Shown here: in pieces, positions 15,547 to 22,791 of the stretch
Numbering within the stretch: position 1 is the stretch's first letter
Layout of the letters: each line of letters opens with the position of its first letter
Assembly (NCBI GenBank): GCA_002690995.1
Contig: NZGS01000143.1
Location: 34,704-69,698 of the forward strand
Origin: Rhodospirillaceae bacterium
Lineage (GTDB): Bacteria; Pseudomonadota; Alphaproteobacteria; Thalassobaculales; Thalassobaculaceae
Reading direction: 5' to 3'
Length of the DNA stretch: 34,995 nt
Made by a program: the position numbers and the translations under genes
The notes under the pieces: model-generated
Database searches by the model: none
Seen by the model: only the letters and a program-made list of their open reading frames with translations
Told to the model about the DNA's origin: nothing

Positions 15547-16518
15547 TTAAGAATATCGAATGCGGGGGTCAAGCCACGCATACATTAAGTCGACCAAAAA
15601 ATTAATCACTACGTATATAAATACAACGAGCATAACTAGGGATTGGGTCAGTGTGTAATCAGCTTGCGTAACTGACTCCACAAATAGCTTACCAACACCA
15701 TTGAGATTGAAAACCTGTTCTGTAACAACCAACCCGCCCATTAGAAACGCAAATTCGATTCCAATAACGGTTACTACGGGTAGCATAGCGTTCTTTAACG
15801 CATGTTTGTTTACAATAACTTTTTCTATCAAACCTTTTGCTCGAGCAGTTCTTACATAATCTTCGCGCAATACATCTAACATTGCGGATCGCGTCATTCG
15901 CGTTGCAACCGAAGAATACCGATAGCCAGTGGCCAATGCCGGCCAGATTAGCTGTGATAAGTTGTGCATAGGATCGACCCAGATCGGTTTGTAAAAAATT
16001 GGCGGCATCCAAGGAACGCCGGTCCACGCTTGTGTTACAATTAACAAACCTAAAATAATCACAATACCAAGCCAGAATGAGGGCATAGCTATGCCCGCAA
16101 TACTTATCGCTCGAACAAAATAATCAACGAGGGTATTTTGCTTTGCAGCCGAAATAATTCCGAGCGGAACTGCTATTATAACAGAGACAAAGGTTGCCAT
16201 TATAGCGATCTGTAAAGACATAGGAAACCGAATGGCGATTTCATGAGTAACGTCTTGCTGCGTCCACATAGACTTGCCGAGGTCAAATCTAACAAACCCA
16301 GCCATATAGTCGTAGAACTGTTTGATTTTTGGATCTGTAAGTTTCAACATGTCCTGGCACTGTTTAATTTGTTCGGGGTCTGCGTAGCCACCTTCACCAC
16401 CAAACTTGAGCATACAGACGTCGCCTGGGATAAGCCTCAAGAGTAGAAAGACAACTACCGCTGCTCCAAACAATGTTGGAAAAACCATCAGCATCCGTTT
16501 CACGATATATGAATACAT
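15547..16518 (-). CDS. Peptide ABC transporter permease, DppB/OppB type
   Basis: A 323-residue inner-membrane permease. It opens with YIVKRMLMVFPTLFGAAVV and RLIPGD, the standard DppB start, and has about six membrane segments. The EAA loop YVRTARAKGLIEKVIVNKHAL and the family's NGVGKLFVESV near the C terminus are present. Compared with minimal DppB it carries a short extra segment (MLKFGGEGGYADPEQIKQC) after the first membrane helix, as seen in opine/nickel-like members. AAGG sits seven bases before the ATG, and a TATAAT lies between the upstream hairpin and the start, though no -35 box goes with it. It pairs with permease C and the upstream binding protein. Confidence 0.93.
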   Translation of the reverse strand: MYSYIVKRMLMVFPTLFGAAVVVFLLLRLIPGDVCMLKFGGEGGYADPEQIKQCQDMLKLTDPKIKQFYDYMAGFVRFDLGKSMWTQQDVTHEIAIRFPMSLQIAIMATFVSVIIAVPLGIISAAKQNTLVDYFVRAISIAGIAMPSFWLGIVIILGLLIVTQAWTGVPWMPPIFYKPIWVDPMHNLSQLIWPALATGYRYSSVATRMTRSAMLDVLREDYVRTARAKGLIEKVIVNKHALKNAMLPVVTVIGIEFAFLMGGLVVTEQVFNLNGVGKLFVESVTQADYTLTQSLVMLVVFIYVVINFLVDLMYAWLDPRIRYS

Positions 16519-16549
16519 ATAAGACCTTACCGTATTATAAAGTTAGAAA

Positions 16550-16581
16550 ATGGCCGCTTTGGCTTAAACCAAAGCGGCCAT
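16550..16581 (-). terminator. Strong hairpin between the binding protein and permease genes (terminator or attenuator)
   Basis: A perfect 13-bp stem (16550-16562 with 16569-16581, core TGGCCGCTTTGG) has a 6-base loop. It lies 19 bases past the binding-protein stop and on the minus strand is followed by TTTC. It looks like a partial intrinsic terminator or 3' stabiliser, which would give more binding protein than permease, a common arrangement in ABC operons. Confidence 0.75.
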
Positions 16582-16599
16582 AACTACAAGGTGTTTTAA

Positions 16600-18237
16600 T
16601 TAATTAACGCCTTGTCTTTTCTTCTCAGCAGCGTCAATCCAAACATTGTCAAGCGACTGGTTTAAATAGTGGCTTGGTGCAATCTTCCACCCTTTTACGT
16701 AGGATCGGTGTGGATTGATTTTGTACCACCAAAGCGTGATTGCCTGAGAAGCAAGGTCGTTAAGAACTCTCTTCTCATACTTACGTAATAGTGGTTTTTG
16801 CTCGTCTTGTGTTTCAGCCTTGAGCATCGCATTGTAGATATTTTCGAGCTCGGCATCTTCAAAGTTTGCGTAGTTATTTCCCGCACTTGGAAGAAACTTA
16901 GAAACATCTGCTAAGGGATTAACGATAGACTGACAGTTGAAGTCAACGGATACGTCAAAGTCTCCCTTTTTACGAAGGGAAGCATAGAAAGGTGTTGTAG
17001 GTTTAACTACTTGGTCCACCTTCATGCCGGCCTTTTTCCATTGTCCCAGAAGCCATGTACCAACAATTTTATATGGCTGATCAACACCTCTGTTGAGGAA
17101 AGTGAATTTTAGGCCAGACTGTCCAGCTTCCTGCAGCAACTTCTTAGCTTCTGCTCGAGATGCGTTAATGTCTTTTCCGTAGCCAGCGATATTTGCTTGA
17201 AGTTCAGACATAGGCGTTGCCATTGGATGCGACGGGAAAACAATACCCCCTGGCGTTTTAACAATCGCGATATTTGAGAGGTACTTGGACCCTGACATAC
17301 GATCGATAGAGAGTGTTAGTGCTCTTCGAACTCTCGGGTCGTCAAATGGCTTAACTTCATGGTTAGGGGTAGCAAGTAGAACACAGTTCCAGTCACTTTC
17401 CTGAACCTTAATTTTATCGCCTAGAGCCTTAACAAGATCGTCTCTTGCTTTCGGAGGGAACCCTCGGAATTCAATGTCAGCACGTCCACCACGAATGGCT
17501 TGAAGTCGCACAGACATTTTTGGTGCAGCTAACGCCGTGTAGGAATCAAGATATGGGCGCCCTTTGTGGTGATAGCTTGCGTATTTTTTACCTTTAACAT
17601 GGCTACCCTGAACGTGTTCAACGAAACTAAAAGCGCCTGAACCGTTAATATTTTTCTGGTGCCACTTAAACCCATGCGTGTCTAAATCTTTTTTTGAATA
17701 GACGAAGTTGAATGGCATCGCCACTGACGGAATAAAGGTGCCGCTAGGATGTTTTAGTTTAAAAACAAGTGTTTCGGCATCTGGTGTCGTGATCGATTCG
17801 ACCATTTTAAAATATGCTTTACGACTTGAGGCAACACCTTCTGGTGGATTAACAATTTTGTCAAAAGTTGCTTTGATGTCCGCAGAGGTTAGCGGGGTAC
17901 CATCGTGGAACTTTACACCGGTCCTGATTTTAAAGGTGTACTTAGTGCCGCCCTCAGTACCTTTTGGAACGTCGCCGACACATAGATCGCAAACAAAGTC
18001 TGTAGGTGATGCTGGATTATCCGGGTTTTCGCGGATTAAAAGACTGTAAAACGGTCTGATCGGATGGATCATTCCAAAAGTCGATTCTATATGACCATCG
18101 TAGGACGGAATCTTTGAACCAACAACAATGTTGAGGTTTCCGCCATACTCTGGCGCAGCTGCTTTAGCGGTCGAGGCACTGTAAGCAAATGTAGCTCCCA
18201 ATACCGCTATACCAAGCTTTTGTGCTAGGCCTTTCAT
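16600..18237 (-). CDS. Peptide-family ABC transporter substrate-binding protein (SBP family 5)
   Basis: A periplasmic binding protein of the DppA/OppA type, 545 residues from the preferred start. An ATG exists 18 bases upstream (18255), but it overlaps the ribosome site; GGAAGGAG lies about seven bases before the ATG at 18237, which begins MKGLAQKLG. A signal peptide follows (hydrophobic residues 9-20, cleavage after STAKA). Family signatures include TYTFKIRTGVKFHDGTPLTS with DIKATFDKI, and VRRALTLSIDR. Two adjacent cysteines in DFVCDLCVGD may form a disulfide. It captures a peptide-like or opine-like ligand for the permeases encoded just downstream. The ligand cannot be predicted. A strong hairpin separates it from permease B. 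Confidence 0.93.
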   Translation of the reverse strand: MKGLAQKLGIAVLGATFAYSASTAKAAAPEYGGNLNIVVGSKIPSYDGHIESTFGMIHPIRPFYSLLIRENPDNPASPTDFVCDLCVGDVPKGTEGGTKYTFKIRTGVKFHDGTPLTSADIKATFDKIVNPPEGVASSRKAYFKMVESITTPDAETLVFKLKHPSGTFIPSVAMPFNFVYSKKDLDTHGFKWHQKNINGSGAFSFVEHVQGSHVKGKKYASYHHKGRPYLDSYTALAAPKMSVRLQAIRGGRADIEFRGFPPKARDDLVKALGDKIKVQESDWNCVLLATPNHEVKPFDDPRVRRALTLSIDRMSGSKYLSNIAIVKTPGGIVFPSHPMATPMSELQANIAGYGKDINASRAEAKKLLQEAGQSGLKFTFLNRGVDQPYKIVGTWLLGQWKKAGMKVDQVVKPTTPFYASLRKKGDFDVSVDFNCQSIVNPLADVSKFLPSAGNNYANFEDAELENIYNAMLKAETQDEQKPLLRKYEKRVLNDLASQAITLWWYKINPHRSYVKGWKIAPSHYLNQSLDNVWIDAAEKKRQGVN

Positions 18238-18288
18238 GTATTTTCTCCTTCCCATGTGAGGTGGGGTTCTTAATAAACTCCACTAACT

Positions 18289-18375
18289 TTTTTGCTAAGA
18301 CTAAGTGGGATACCAAACCTCGGATCCCTTTTGATAACTTTTGTTTCAACTTAGTGCTCTTTCACTAAGCAAAAA
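18289..18375 (-). repeat. Nested inverted repeats in the leader of the binding-protein gene
   Basis: Two pairs of arms nest: TTTTTGCT (18289-18296) with AGCAAAAA (18368-18375), and ACTAAGT (18300-18306) with ACTTAGT (18349-18355). A small GGGAT/ATCCC pair lies inside. They lie roughly 50 to 140 bases before the ATG at 18237 and could fold as a leader RNA. No known riboswitch is recognised. Confidence 0.35.
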
Positions 18376-18424
18376 CAGCCACTATCGTTGCATTGCCGAA
18401 TGATTTACAACAAACAATCGACAA

Positions 18425-18442
18425 AGCGCCTCGCTAGGCGCT
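18425..18442. promoter_or_regulatory. Perfect palindrome, candidate operator
   Basis: AGCGCCT (18425-18431) and AGGCGCT (18436-18442) form a perfect 7-bp inverted repeat around CGCT, GC-rich within an AT-rich divergent interval. Placement between oppositely directed genes argues for a regulator-binding site rather than a terminator. The regulator is unknown; none is encoded in the window. Confidence 0.4.
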
Positions 18443-18500
18443 ACCCTTTCATTTCATAGCCTTCGGGTCAAGCATACAGTAGGAAAAAATCGTTCTATTT

Positions 18501-18530
18501 TTGCCAATTTTGCAGAAAAAAACATAGTAT
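18501..18530 (+). promoter_or_regulatory. Candidate promoter for the HAD-PrpD operon
   Basis: TTGCCA (18501-18506, five of six consensus bases) and TAGTAT (18525-18530) are separated by 18 bases. The start would be about 57 bases before the ATG at 18595. Pattern match only. Confidence 0.35.
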
Positions 18531-18594
18531 TTGAAATTGATTAAAATTTAAGCAGAAAATGTTGTTTCACGCACGCTGCGAAAGGGAATAAACA

Positions 18595-19308
18595 ATGAGT
18601 GATCTTGAGTTAAAGGCACTAGTTTTTGACGTTTTTGGGACAGTTGTTGACTGGAGAACGAGTATCGCCAATGAGGTTTCTAATCAGCTTAAAAATAAAG
18701 GGTTTGATCTAAATTGGTTAGCGTTTTCTGAGGCCTGGCGTGGCAAGTATCAACCTTCGATGGAAGGCGTGAGAAGTGGTAAGCGTGGTTACGTAAGGTT
18801 GGATGTTCTTCATTTGGAAAATTTAATGGAGGTACTTGAGGAGTTTAAGGTAAGTGGATTGAGCACAGCCGAGCTAGATTATTTGAATAGAGCTTGGCAT
18901 CGGCTTAAGCCTTGGCCTGACTCTGTATCAGGGTTAGAACGTCTTAAAAAGAAATTTATTATCGGAACGATGTCTAATGGGAATGTGGCACTGATGGTCA
19001 ATATGGCAAAGCACAGTGGCTTACCATGGGACGTAATTTTAGGCGCAGAGCCCGCACAAGCTTACAAGCCTGACCCAAAAACATACCTTACTGGCGTTGA
19101 TTGGCTAGGGTTACAAACCGACGAGGTGCTTATGTGTGCCGCCCATAACAATGACCTCGTTGCAGCAAGAGATCAGGGATTAAAGACAGCATTTATCGCT
19201 CGTCCAACGGAGTATGGTAAAGATCAGTCTGTAGATATTAAGGCAGAGCATGAATTCGACTTCATTACTACCGATATGAATGACCTCGCCGATCAATTAG
19301 CTTGTTAA
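18595..19308 (+). CDS. HAD hydrolase, type II haloacid dehalogenase-like
   Basis: A 237-residue HAD-superfamily protein. Motif I is FDVFGTVVDWRTS with nucleophile D12, motif II is the TMSNGN stretch, and motif III includes the Lys in QAYKPDPK. The DVFGTVVDWR start and the length are typical of the L-2-haloacid dehalogenase (type II) branch, which replaces halide by hydroxyl in the cytoplasm through an aspartyl ester. Many family members are uncharacterised phosphatases, so halide release is not assured. AAGGGA lies about nine bases before the ATG. The PrpD-family gene begins 16 bases after the stop with its own strong ribosome site, so the two form an operon. Confidence 0.88.
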   Translation: MSDLELKALVFDVFGTVVDWRTSIANEVSNQLKNKGFDLNWLAFSEAWRGKYQPSMEGVRSGKRGYVRLDVLHLENLMEVLEEFKVSGLSTAELDYLNRAWHRLKPWPDSVSGLERLKKKFIIGTMSNGNVALMVNMAKHSGLPWDVILGAEPAQAYKPDPKTYLTGVDWLGLQTDEVLMCAAHNNDLVAARDQGLKTAFIARPTEYGKDQSVDIKAEHEFDFITTDMNDLADQLAC

Positions 19309-19324
19309 ATCGCGGGAGAAAACA

Positions 19325-20698
19325 ATGTCAGTTGCATTAGCTTACGGCGAATTTTGTGAGAAAATGGGCGCGATTAAGATTGAAGAGCATATCTTTCACC
19401 ATGCCAAGCGAGCAACCATTGATTGGTTTGCTTCGACCATACCTGGCGGCCTTGAGACACCCGCTAAGCTGACTTTTCAGGCGTTAAAAGAGGAAATAGG
19501 AAATGGTGCTTCAACAATTTTACCTGCTGGCCAGAAAACTACTCCGAGGAATGCGGCTTTAATTAACGGAACAGCATCCCACACGCTTGAATTTGATGAT
19601 ATATTTCGTGCTGGACTATACCATCCTGGGTCGCCTGTTATTTCAGCAGTTCTAGCCCTGGCTGATGCCAATGACGTGTCTGGAGAGCACTTTTTGCGCG
19701 CAGTGATAGCTGGTTATGAAGTTTCAAATAGGATCGCATCAGTTATGGTGCCAGCTCATTATGATTTTTGGCATACAACAGCCACCGTTGGTTTTTTTGG
19801 GGCAACGGCGGCTAGTAGTTTTATTTTGGGCTCAAATGCAGAGCAAACGGCCCACGCTTTGGCAACATCCGCAAGCATGGCGGCGGGTTTGCAGCAAGCT
19901 TTCCAGTCAGATGCGATGACGAAACCAATTCATGCAGGTAGGGCGGCGGAAGGAGGTGTGTTAGCTGCATCTCTGGCCAGAGAAGGTATAACTGGTGTTT
20001 TAGATATTTTTGAAGCTGACAGAGGTTTCGGGAGGGCGATGAGTGATACTGTCGACTGGGTTAGAGCGCTGGATGGTCTTGGTTCCTATTTTACCATCGA
20101 GCAAATTACACAAAAAAATCACGCGGCGTGTGGGCATGTACACGCAATAATCGATGCTATTATTCAGCTCAAGATGGAAGAAGAGTTTGAAATCGAAACA
20201 ATCGAGCAGATCACTATTGGTTCCTATCAAAAGGTACTAGATATTTGTGATAATCCGGAGCCTGTTAGTACAAATGAGGCAAAGTTTAGTGCGCAGTTTT
20301 GTGCGGCGTCGGCGTTTGTAAAGGGACGATCACTAAGAACAAAGGACTTTCTGCAGAACAATCTAAAAGACCCTCTAGTCAAAAATTTACTAACCAAAGT
20401 AGTACTTGACGTTGATCAAAAATGTCAAAAAGCTTTCCCTAACGCCCGTTCTGCAAAGGTAAAAGTTAGATTGCGAAACGGAGTAGAATTGGAAAGTTTT
20501 GCGCCTACGCGAAAGGGTGACCCAGACCATCCAATGTCTGATACTGAACTTTCCGAAAAATATATGGATCTAGTCCAAATTGTCTTTGGTGAAGAAAATG
20601 CAAGATTGCTTTTGGAGGAGATGTGGACATTTGAGCGAATAACTTCAATGCGGGAGTTTAATGATAAACATTTTGATGAAAGTCGCCTACGTATCTAA
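19325..20698 (+). CDS. MmgE/PrpD-family protein (2-methylcitrate dehydratase-like)
   Basis: A 457-residue member of the MmgE/PrpD family, of usual length. The family includes 2-methylcitrate dehydratase, cis-aconitate decarboxylase and iminodisuccinate epimerase. Recognisable blocks are ALINGTASHTLEFDD, HPGSPVISAVLALA, AGYEVSNRIA, the KPIHAGRAAEGGVLAA stretch and the C-terminal KGDPDHPMSD. No other methylcitrate-cycle gene is nearby, so a role in propionate metabolism is not supported; a dehydratase or epimerase acting on a different hydroxyacid is likelier. GGGAGAA precedes the ATG. It is coupled to the upstream HAD gene. Its 3' end overlaps the 3' end of the converging SMP-30 gene by 12 bases. 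Confidence 0.9.
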   Translation: MSVALAYGEFCEKMGAIKIEEHIFHHAKRATIDWFASTIPGGLETPAKLTFQALKEEIGNGASTILPAGQKTTPRNAALINGTASHTLEFDDIFRAGLYHPGSPVISAVLALADANDVSGEHFLRAVIAGYEVSNRIASVMVPAHYDFWHTTATVGFFGATAASSFILGSNAEQTAHALATSASMAAGLQQAFQSDAMTKPIHAGRAAEGGVLAASLAREGITGVLDIFEADRGFGRAMSDTVDWVRALDGLGSYFTIEQITQKNHAACGHVHAIIDAIIQLKMEEEFEIETIEQITIGSYQKVLDICDNPEPVSTNEAKFSAQFCAASAFVKGRSLRTKDFLQNNLKDPLVKNLLTKVVLDVDQKCQKAFPNARSAKVKVRLRNGVELESFAPTRKGDPDHPMSDTELSEKYMDLVQIVFGEENARLLLEEMWTFERITSMREFNDKHFDESRLRI

Positions 20699-21619
20699 AA
20701 AGTTAAGAGGCATGCCGGGTCTCTCCCATTGGCAAGACCCTAAAATGCCCTGCCAGGATAAAGTCAGAAAAGCACTTTCTAGATCGGATCCGCCAAAACA
20801 AATATTTGTGGTGTAAGGGTCGTCGGTCTCTGGGAAGTCTAATGTTCCCCCTTCCGGGCTCGCAATTGTAATCCCTCCCGTCATAAGAGTGGCAACGCAA
20901 ATATTACCAGATGCTTCTAACGCCAGAGAATCAAACCGTCTGAAGCCGCCATCGCATGTGACCAAACGTCCTCCGTTGACTGAATGGGGGAAAGTTAGCT
21001 TTTCTACTGTCCCTTCGCCAGTAATTTGAAAACCGTACAGCCGTGCTCCCTCTGTTTCTGCCACATAGAGTATCTTCTCATCAGGGGACAGACCTATACC
21101 ATTTGGTGTGGTAATCGGCTGTATGACTTCACGTATTTCACTCCCATCGGCACGTGCCCAGTATACTGCCCCTCTATCCATGTCTCTTTCACGAGCTTTC
21201 CCAAGGTCAGTGAACCACATGTTCCCAGATTTATCGAAAACTAAATCGTTTGGGCCATTTAATCGGTTTTCTCCACAAGTATCGTATAATCTCTCTACTT
21301 TACCCGTATCAAGATCAACTCTTTCTATTCTTCCAGTGACATAGTCGTCTGACTGGCCTATAGGTCGCAAATAGCCTGAAGAGGCGTCTTTTTCCCAATT
21401 GAAGCCGCCATTGTTACAAACGTAGCAGGCGCCATCAGGTCCGATAGCCGCTCCATTTGGTCCTCCTCCAAGGTCCGCTATTACCTCTTTTTTACCTGTT
21501 TTGTGGACACGAGTGAGTGTACCGCGCGCTATTTCTACCAGTATAATTGAACCGTCGGGCATGGCTATTGGCCCCTCAGGAAATTGTAAATCCTCGGCGA
21601 TGGCTTGTAATGACCTCAT
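20687..21619 (-). CDS. SMP-30/gluconolactonase-family lactonase (first copy)
   Basis: A 310-residue six-bladed beta-propeller of the SMP-30/gluconolactonase family. The metal-site residues fall at the expected spacing: E15 (FPEGP), N124 (LNGPNDLVFD), N173 (TPNGIGLSPD) and D230 (RFDSLALEASG). The family opens sugar or sugar-acid lactones with a divalent cation. AAGGAG lies just upstream of the ATG, a strong start. It is transcribed head to head with the second SMP-30 gene from a shared 166-base control region, and tail to tail with the PrpD gene, overlapping by 12 bases. No signal peptide is visible, so it is cytoplasmic. Confidence 0.91.
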   Translation of the reverse strand: MRSLQAIAEDLQFPEGPIAMPDGSIILVEIARGTLTRVHKTGKKEVIADLGGGPNGAAIGPDGACYVCNNGGFNWEKDASSGYLRPIGQSDDYVTGRIERVDLDTGKVERLYDTCGENRLNGPNDLVFDKSGNMWFTDLGKARERDMDRGAVYWARADGSEIREVIQPITTPNGIGLSPDEKILYVAETEGARLYGFQITGEGTVEKLTFPHSVNGGRLVTCDGGFRRFDSLALEASGNICVATLMTGGITIASPEGGTLDFPETDDPYTTNICFGGSDLESAFLTLSWQGILGSCQWERPGMPLNFLDT

Positions 21620-21679
21620 TCACCTCTCCTTATCAAGTTGGTATATGTTTGATGTTACATGAGTTATCCGGGGAATGAA

Positions 21680-21731
21680 TAGTTATTGGAACCAGAAAAT
21701 TGAAGTTGAACATTAGCCACTCCAATAACTA
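21680..21731. promoter_or_regulatory. Long inverted repeat in the divergent SMP-30 promoter region, candidate operator pair
   Basis: TAGTTATTGGA (21680-21690) and TCCAATAACTA (21721-21731) are perfect 11-bp complements. Their centres are 41 bases apart, close to four helical turns. A second inverted repeat, TTTCAAAA (21735-21742) / TTTTGAAA (21756-21763), follows on the rightward side. Both lie between divergent SMP-30 genes, suggesting a binding site for a regulator controlling both. Confidence 0.5.
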
Positions 21732-21785
21732 AACTTTCAAAATTACTTTGCGAAGTTTTGAAATTCTCTGCCTGAGGGGAGTAGT

Positions 21786-22760
21786 ATGATGTTCTATTTA
21801 ACAAAAGATGACTTTGTTTTTCTGGGACGTAATTTACGTCGTCCCGAGTGTGTTTTGGCAACGAAGTCAGGAGATGTCTTTGCGAGCCATGCAGCAGATA
21901 GGGGTGGTATAGCTCAAATTGATGTCAATGGGCGTACGAATTTTATTATGGCCACAGCAGGTGATATCCCGGACGACTTCATCCCTAATGGCTATTCTTT
22001 AATGCCAGATGGTTCTTTTTTAATAGCCAACGTTGGAAATGATGGTGGCGTTTATACGTTAAATAGAGACGGAACGTTGGTTCCCTTTTTACTGGAAATT
22101 GATGGAATAAAACTTCCCGCTTGTAATTTTGCTAATAGAGATGAATTAGGACGAATTTGGATATCTGTCAGTACTTGGTCAAGAAATCGTGATGAATCTT
22201 TCAAAAAGGATGTCGCAGACGGTGTAATAATACTAGTTGATAATAAAGGGGCCCGAGTAGCCGCACAGGGTATAGGGTTTACAAATGAGAATAAGGTGGA
22301 TCCTTCAGGACAATGGCTTTTCGTCCATGAGACAATGGGAAGGTCGATTTGCAGGTTCCCAATCAATGTTGATGGTGAACTGGGTGACAAAGAAGTGTAT
22401 GCAGAATATGGTCCTGGAGTTTTCCCAGATGGCTTTGAGTTTGATGCTGAAGGTGGTATTTGGTGTACTAGTGTCGTTAGTAATCGAATAATAAGAATTG
22501 ATAAGGACGGCGAACAAGTAACGGTATTCGATGAAGGCGATGAAGAAACGACTTCCAGTGCGGAGGCTGCCTATCAAAATGACACTTATACGAGAGAGAA
22601 CTTGAAGGCTGGTGATAAAAGCATACTCGGAAATTGTGCGAGCATTGGATTTGGTGGCCACGATCTGAAGACATGTTTTATTGGCTCTTTAGCATCCGAT
22701 AGAATAGCAAGTTTTCGCTCCCCCGTCGCCGGGGTCGTGCCACTTCATTGGAACTTTTAA
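21786..22760 (+). CDS. SMP-30/gluconolactonase-family protein (second, divergent copy)
   Basis: A 324-residue beta-propeller of the SMP-30 family, clearly different from the first copy. The likely metal residues are E21 (RRPECV), N117 (CNFANRDELG), N167 (GFTNENKVD) and D215 (FPDGFEFDAEG). A segment around residues 249-280 is unusually acidic and polar (DEGDEETTSSAEAAYQND), an apparent insertion between propeller strands. GGGAG lies five bases before the ATG. The CoA-transferase gene begins 31 bases after the stop, so the two are probably co-transcribed. A lactonase role is inferred from the family; the substrate is unknown and may differ from that of the first copy. Confidence 0.87.
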   Translation: MMFYLTKDDFVFLGRNLRRPECVLATKSGDVFASHAADRGGIAQIDVNGRTNFIMATAGDIPDDFIPNGYSLMPDGSFLIANVGNDGGVYTLNRDGTLVPFLLEIDGIKLPACNFANRDELGRIWISVSTWSRNRDESFKKDVADGVIILVDNKGARVAAQGIGFTNENKVDPSGQWLFVHETMGRSICRFPINVDGELGDKEVYAEYGPGVFPDGFEFDAEGGIWCTSVVSNRIIRIDKDGEQVTVFDEGDEETTSSAEAAYQNDTYTRENLKAGDKSILGNCASIGFGGHDLKTCFIGSLASDRIASFRSPVAGVVPLHWNF

Positions 22761-22791
22761 ATTTTAATACTCTATCAAATAGGATGTCACG

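Larger units (their letters stand above)
18238..18594. promoter_or_regulatory. Divergent control region between the binding-protein gene and the HAD gene
   Basis: This 357-base region holds no gene. It contains the structured leader arms (18289-18375), the palindrome at 18425-18442, and a candidate rightward promoter at 18501-18530; these are listed separately. I could not identify a convincing leftward -35/-10 pair. Sequence from 18480 to 18560 is notably A/T-rich. Confidence 0.6.

Noticed and set aside
18237-18255. ATG at 18255 as the start of the binding-protein gene
   Set aside because: Its codons overlap GGAAGGAG, the ribosome site for the ATG at 18237, and it would add charged residues before an otherwise normal signal peptide.
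19325-20698. Methylcitrate-cycle role (prpD proper) for the MmgE/PrpD gene
   Set aside because: No prpB, prpC or acnD neighbour is present, and the family covers several other reactions.
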